A DNA stretch of 9,671 nucleotides from an uncultured Senegalimassilia sp. (lineage in GTDB: Bacteria > Actinomycetota > Coriobacteriia > Coriobacteriales > Eggerthellaceae): NCBI GenBank assembly GCA_934661765.1, contig CAKUJT010000090.1:1-9671 (forward strand), in the 5' to 3' direction. The translations under genes and the position numbers were made by a program. Numbering within the stretch: position 1 is the stretch's first letter; each line of letters begins with the position of its first letter. The notes below the pieces were generated by a model. That model saw nothing but the letters and a program-made list of their open reading frames with translations. It was not told where the DNA came from and did no database searches. Of the stretch, positions 7,298-9,671 are shown piece after piece.

Positions 7298-7303
7298 CCC
7301 CCT
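7298..7303 (-). promoter_or_regulatory. Ribosome binding site deciding the start of the DUF6273 gene
   Basis: AGGGGG on the minus strand, 6 bases before the ATG that begins directly with the zinc ribbon. The alternative in-frame ATG at 7352-7354 has no such site. Confidence 0.65.
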
Positions 7304-7352
7304 ACCGCTAACCACCAAACAGCATCCGCTACGACAGCAACATGATGGCTCC

Positions 7353-7358
7353 ATAGTA
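7353..7358 (-). promoter_or_regulatory. Candidate -10 element for the DUF6273/serine hydrolase operon
   Basis: TACTAT on the minus strand in CGGCTACTATGG, 61 bases upstream of the ATG. The -35 is poor (GTTTTC at 17-bp spacing). The same TACTAT core precedes the rightward genes at 7546 and 9526, which supports it as a promoter element of this genome. Confidence 0.4.
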
Positions 7359-7486
7359 GCCGAACGGCAAGCAAAGAAAACAGGCGAATCAGCATCCGGC
7401 GCTCCTCCGTCCGGCTCCGCAACTCGCCCTCCAGGACGATTCCCACCAAGGCGATTGCAATGAATGCCACGGGGCGCCGTTGCCGG

Positions 7487-7494
7487 TATACTAT
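7487..7494 (+). promoter_or_regulatory. Candidate -10 element for the DUF4282-like gene
   Basis: TATACTAT, which contains both TATACT and TACTAT, lies 51 bases upstream of the ATG. TGCCAC at 7465-7470 is a weak -35 at 16-bp spacing from TATACT. It faces away from the DUF6273 promoter about 130 bp to its left, so the 254-bp intergenic region 7292-7545 would serve both directions. Confidence 0.45.
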
Positions 7495-7531
7495 CTTCAT
7501 TGCGGCAGGAAGGTCGCTTTAGGGGTTCGAA

Positions 7532-7540
7532 AAGGAGGGA
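7532..7540 (+). promoter_or_regulatory. Strong ribosome binding site of the DUF4282-like gene
   Basis: AAGGAGGGA ends 5 bases before the ATG at 7546. It decides the start against an in-frame ATG at 7480, which overlaps the candidate promoter. Confidence 0.8.
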
Positions 7541-7545
7541 TCGTT

Positions 7546-7587
7546 ATGTACGGTTCAACTGGCGTTATGTACGGTTCAGCTGGTTCT
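7546..7587 (+). repeat. Tandem 21-bp duplication containing the start codon
   Basis: Two adjacent 21-bp units, 7546-7566 and 7567-7587, both begin ATGTACGGTTCA and both continue with CTGG one base later. They encode MYGSTGV and MYGSAGS. The second unit carries an in-frame ATG but is farther from the Shine-Dalgarno, so the first is the likely start. Confidence 0.75.
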
Positions 7588-8232
7588 CATGGGATGTCTA
7601 CGGCCATCGACATCATTGCGCCCATTTTGGGGATTGCAGCCATTGCGGCGGCAATCGTGCTGTTCATCAAGTTCGCAAGCAAGAAAGCGGACAAGACGAA
7701 GCCGCTTACCAAGTTCTTCAGCTTCGACCACCTGTTCATCGAAAGCATCACGAAGTTTCTGTATGTGTTCTCAACAACCTCGATTGCGGCATTTTGCCTG
7801 ATCTATCCCTTTATGTCCGCCGCATCGAAATCAGGCGCCAGAGCAGCGGGGGCCTTCTTCGAAGGCCTTGTCATGGCCGTCTTCGCATTCGTGATTCTCG
7901 AGGTCGTCAACCGCCTGCTTTTCGAATGGAGCATGATGTTCATCCGCGGCGCAGTCGATCTGCACGACATCCGCAACAAAATGCTCGGATCGACCGATTC
8001 GGCATTCAATGACTCAATCGACTTGAGCGGGATATTTGCTGCAAAACGTCGTTCCGGCAATACCCCAACGGACAAGGCCGAACAGTCGGCTGCCCAGCCC
8101 TCCCAACCCTCTCAACCCGCACAGCCGACGGTGCCCATCAGCCCCGTCGCGGCGAGCACATGGGACTGCCCATGCGGAAAGACGGGTAACGCCGGATCGT
8201 TTTGCCCCAAATGCGGACACCCCCGGCCGTAG
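7546..8232 (+). CDS. DUF4282-like membrane protein with C-terminal zinc ribbon
   Basis: A 228-residue protein with a short Gly/Ser N terminus, a hydrophobic helix at about 20-41, two further helices at about 72-92 and 105-126, a charged region, a Pro/Gln/Ser linker at about 180-200, and a C-terminal zinc ribbon. The middle part (FFSFDHLFIESITKFLY at 57-73, then VNRLLFEWSMMFIR with VDLHDIR) resembles the DUF4282 family of small bacterial membrane proteins. The ribbon is the C-x-C...C-x2-C type (Cys208, 210, 220, 223), found at the C terminus of other membrane-associated bacterial proteins. No catalytic function is evident. The first codons are duplicated: MYGSTGV is followed by MYGSAGS. It heads the rightward genes, divergent from another zinc-ribbon protein and 121 bp before a third, which suggests a common context. 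Confidence 0.8.
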   Translation: MYGSTGVMYGSAGSHGMSTAIDIIAPILGIAAIAAAIVLFIKFASKKADKTKPLTKFFSFDHLFIESITKFLYVFSTTSIAAFCLIYPFMSAASKSGARAAGAFFEGLVMAVFAFVILEVVNRLLFEWSMMFIRGAVDLHDIRNKMLGSTDSAFNDSIDLSGIFAAKRRSGNTPTDKAEQSAAQPSQPSQPAQPTVPISPVAASTWDCPCGKTGNAGSFCPKCGHPRP

Positions 8233-8241
8233 CTTATAAGC
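8232..8241. repeat. 10-bp palindrome at the stop codon of the DUF4282-like gene
   Basis: GCTTATAAGC overlaps the TAG stop of the upstream gene. It is perfectly self-complementary but short, with no T-run, so a terminator role is not supported. Confidence 0.3.
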
Positions 8242-8267
8242 CATCACAAATAACTTCGATTCACAAG

Positions 8268-8283
8268 CAGGGCAACCGCCCTG
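8268..8283 (+). repeat. 6-bp hairpin in the gap between two zinc-ribbon genes
   Basis: CAGGGC (8268-8273) and GCCCTG (8278-8283) form a GC-rich stem with a 4-nt loop. No U-run follows, so it is not a standard terminator. It could act as a processing or stability element if the two genes are co-transcribed. The rest of 8233-8353 shows no clear promoter. Confidence 0.35.
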
Positions 8284-8317
8284 AACGGATCGCCATGGTC
8301 TCTAGCATCAGATATCA

Positions 8318-8337
8318 GCTGCAAGCATAACTGCAGC
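8318..8337 (+). repeat. Hairpin immediately upstream of a Shine-Dalgarno
   Basis: GCTGCA (8318-8323) and TGCAGC (8332-8337) are perfect 6-bp arms around an 8-nt loop, ending 5 bases before AAGGAGG (8342-8348) of the next gene. The position could affect ribosome access, but no alternative pairing with the Shine-Dalgarno was identified. Confidence 0.4.
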
Positions 8338-8353
8338 CGCGAAGGAGGCGTCG

Positions 8354-9385
8354 ATGTACTGCGAGCATTGCGGAGCGAAGCTTTCCGAAAATGCACGGTT
8401 TTGCCCAACCTGCGGAAGCGCAATCAGCGAACAATCCCCGGCCAACGACCAAGGATCGGCGGAGGCATCCGGCGCAACGCCCCACCCCCAAGCGGATACG
8501 CCCCGGAAAGCCATCGGGAAGCCCACCGTGATCGCGATTTCCGCCGTGGCGTTTGCGCTTATCGCCGGCGGAGTCGCTTTCGGCGCTCTCTCCATCAACA
8601 GCCCGGCAAAACCCGCAGACGAACAGACGTCAGCCAAACAAGAGGCCTCAGAAATAAAGCAACCGGAAAACTCATCAGCTGCTGCGGTGCCGGAGCAAGA
8701 GCCGGCACCCGAGCCAGAGCCCGAGCCCGCGCCCGTCAACCCCGCCGCAGAGGCGCAAACCGCCCTGCAAGCAGTCATCGACGACTATCGCTCGCTTGCA
8801 AACGATTCCGCCAAACTCAGTAAGGATGACCTAGCTTCTAGACATCCTTACGTGAATTCGATGGCCATTCCCAATTATCTTATGGATTGGGCGGACAGCG
8901 GCTTCTCGAACGTTTGCTACGCCTTTTCCGACCTGAATGGCGATAACGTCCCCGAGCTGATCATCGGTTGCAAAGACGCACAGGCCAACACCCAAGCGTT
9001 CGACATCTGGTCCTGCGTCGACAACGCCCCCGTTCGCGTCGCTTATTCATGGGAGCGTTCGACTATGCGAGTCTGTGCCGGCGGCTCTCTTTACGAACGC
9101 GGAAGCGGCGGCTTCCAAGACTGGATGATCACCGTGAGCACGCTAAGCGCCTACCCAACCGGCACCGGCGATGCCTGGACGGACTACACGAACGGCTTCA
9201 ACGGTCGCACCGATAACCTCAACGTAGTCGAGAAGCTCGGCATGGAGAGCGGGACCTACGTGAAGATCGATGCGCAAGGCAACAAGACAGCTATCACCGC
9301 CGAGCAATTCCAAACCGAGAATCAAGCCATCGAGCAGCAATACCCTGCTGACAGCTCCATCGAGTGGATCCCGCTTATTTCATAG
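8354..9385 (+). CDS. Zinc-ribbon, single-TM protein with calcium-loop-like ectodomain
   Basis: A 343-residue protein with an N-terminal zinc ribbon (Cys3, 6, 17, 20), a polar linker, one membrane helix at about 57-81, a low-complexity Pro/Glu linker at about 113-127 (PEPEPEP), and an extracytoplasmic domain at about 130-343. The ribbon spacing and an ARFC core match the DUF6273 protein across the divergent region, so the ribbon-TM modules are related while the ectodomains differ. The ectodomain contains FSDLNGDNVPELIIG at 191-205, an Asp193-x-Asn195-x-Asp197 loop ending near Glu201, as seen in EF-hand/FG-GAP-like calcium-binding loops. I do not recognise the rest of the ectodomain. The start is supported by AAGGAGG five bases upstream. 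A strong DNA hairpin with rare codons lies at 8820-8851, at the linker/ectodomain junction. It may be co-transcribed with the DUF4282-like gene. Confidence 0.82.
   Translation: MYCEHCGAKLSENARFCPTCGSAISEQSPANDQGSAEASGATPHPQADTPRKAIGKPTVIAISAVAFALIAGGVAFGALSINSPAKPADEQTSAKQEASEIKQPENSSAAAVPEQEPAPEPEPEPAPVNPAAEAQTALQAVIDDYRSLANDSAKLSKDDLASRHPYVNSMAIPNYLMDWADSGFSNVCYAFSDLNGDNVPELIIGCKDAQANTQAFDIWSCVDNAPVRVAYSWERSTMRVCAGGSLYERGSGGFQDWMITVSTLSAYPTGTGDAWTDYTNGFNGRTDNLNVVEKLGMESGTYVKIDAQGNKTAITAEQFQTENQAIEQQYPADSSIEWIPLIS
8820..8851 (+). repeat. Strong intragenic inverted repeat with rare codons
   Basis: GTAAGGATG at 8820-8828 is the exact reverse complement of CATCCTTAC at 8843-8851. Inside it, CTAG at 8831-8834 can pair with CTAG at 8838-8841 around a 3-nt loop, so nearly the whole 32 bases fold. 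The segment is AT-richer than its surroundings and encodes residues in the run SKDDLASRHPYVNS using codons AGT, CTA, TCT, AGA and CCT, which are unusual in this high-GC context. The reading frame is kept. Confidence 0.8.
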
Positions 9386-9396
9386 CGCCCTCGCAG

Positions 9397-9427
9397 CAAC
9401 TCACCCGAAATCCCGATTTCGCAGTTG
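9397..9427 (+). terminator. Possible weak terminator after the zinc-ribbon/calcium-loop gene
   Basis: Twelve bases after the stop codon an extended hairpin can form: CAACT (9397-9401) with AGTTG (9423-9427), then CGAAAT (9406-9411) with ATTTCG (9416-9421) around a CCCG loop. The following sequence TCGGCTTTCC is poor in T, so termination would be weak or rho-dependent. Confidence 0.3.
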
Positions 9428-9481
9428 TCGGCTTTCCTCGTTGCACCCCTTCCCCGCCTAGCGTGCCCGCCCCGGTTGGCG

Positions 9482-9487
9482 TACTAT
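9482..9487 (+). promoter_or_regulatory. Candidate -10 element for the peptidase gene
   Basis: TACTAT in GGCGTACTATCG, 38 bases upstream of the ATG at 9526. It shares its core with the candidate promoters at 7353-7358 and 7487-7494. The -35 is weak (TAGCGT at 17-bp spacing). Confidence 0.4.
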
Positions 9488-9525
9488 CGTCAGCGAGCAA
9501 CGATCCCCGAATGCAAGGAGCGTAT

Positions 9526-9671
9526 ATGGAACGCGAATCCGCGTGGAAGCGCTACGATGAGGACCAGCTGGCCGAGCTCGAGCAGCTTGCCGCAGGCTAC
9601 ATCGACTTCATCTCCGAGAACAAGACCGAGCGCGAGTTCTCCGCCGCCGCCATCCGCAGCGCCGAAGCCGC
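9526..9671 (+). CDS. M18-type aminopeptidase, 5' end only
   Basis: Only the first 48 codons lie in the window; the frame stays open to the right edge. AAGGAG (9515-9520) is five bases before the ATG. The visible N terminus contains AWKRYDEDQL, then YIDFISENKTERE and AAAIRSAEA. That pattern (Ala-Trp-Lys near the start, a Tyr followed by Phe-Ile-Ser, and the Lys-Thr-Glu-Arg-Glu run) is typical of the N terminus of bacterial M18 family aminopeptidases, metal-dependent cytosolic exopeptidases that release N-terminal residues from peptides. The metal-binding residues are beyond the window, so the assignment rests on N-terminal resemblance only. A candidate promoter of its own and the gap of 140 bases suggest a transcription unit separate from the zinc-ribbon gene. 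Confidence 0.7.
   Translation, partial: MERESAWKRYDEDQLAELEQLAAGYIDFISENKTEREFSAAAIRSAEA

Noticed and set aside
5825..7345. 506-codon open frame on the plus strand opposite the DUF6273 and hydrolase genes
   Set aside because: The translation is Arg/His/Pro-rich and without motifs, whereas the minus strand encodes a zinc ribbon, a TM helix, DUF6273 motifs and three penicillin-recognising motifs.
7009..7500. 163-codon minus-strand frame starting at 7500 with hydrophobic segments
   Set aside because: There is no Shine-Dalgarno before its ATG, most of it overlaps the DUF6273 gene in another frame, and the codon pattern degrades after the first third.
8268..8283. Intrinsic terminator between the two rightward zinc-ribbon genes
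   Set aside because: The stem is only 6 bp and no U-run follows on either strand.
8308..8778. 156-codon minus-strand frame rich in Gly/Ser/Ala
   Set aside because: It is the antisense shadow of the Pro/Glu linker and zinc ribbon of the plus-strand gene, with no start signal.

Overview
The window looks like chromosomal DNA of a high-GC Gram-positive bacterium, most likely a gut actinomycetote of the Coriobacteriia (Eggerthellaceae type). This is inferred from the G/C-rich third codon positions, the strong GGAGG-type ribosome binding sites, a Gram-positive lipobox lipoprotein, and the combination of an NSS transporter, a very large fused ABC exporter, DUF6273/zinc-ribbon membrane proteins and an M18-type peptidase. 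No marker gene proves the taxonomy.

Layout: positions 1-7291 are read leftward and positions 7546-9671 rightward, from a divergent intergenic region at 7292-7545. Leftward from that region come: (i) a zinc-ribbon, single-TM protein with a DUF6273 ectodomain (6089-7291); (ii) a lipoprotein with a class A beta-lactamase/PBP-like serine hydrolase domain (5136-6089), coupled to (i) by a TGATG stop/start overlap; (iii) a 1104-residue MacB-like ABC ATPase-permease fusion with a very large extracytoplasmic insert (1711-5025), ending at a strong intrinsic terminator; (iv) an 11-TM neurotransmitter:sodium symporter family transporter (164-1570), ending at a second terminator. Rightward come: (v) a DUF4282-like membrane protein with a C-terminal zinc ribbon (7546-8232); (vi) a zinc-ribbon, single-TM protein with a Pro/Glu linker and a calcium-loop-like ectodomain (8354-9385); (vii) the 5' end of an M18-type aminopeptidase gene (9526 to the window edge).

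The most distinctive part is 5136-9385. Three different zinc-ribbon membrane proteins are grouped around one divergent control region, and one is translationally coupled to a secreted serine hydrolase that, by my alignment, lacks the deacylating glutamate of class A beta-lactamases. I read this as a candidate cell-envelope module: cytoplasmic zinc ribbons joined through membrane segments to extracytoplasmic domains. That is inference; none of the domains alone gives a biochemical function. Also notable are a strong hairpin with a cluster of rare codons inside gene (vi), a tandem 21-bp duplication that includes the start codon of gene (v), and a terminator hairpin in the leader of the NSS transporter that may act as an attenuator.

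No rRNA, tRNA, CRISPR array, transposase or integrase was seen.
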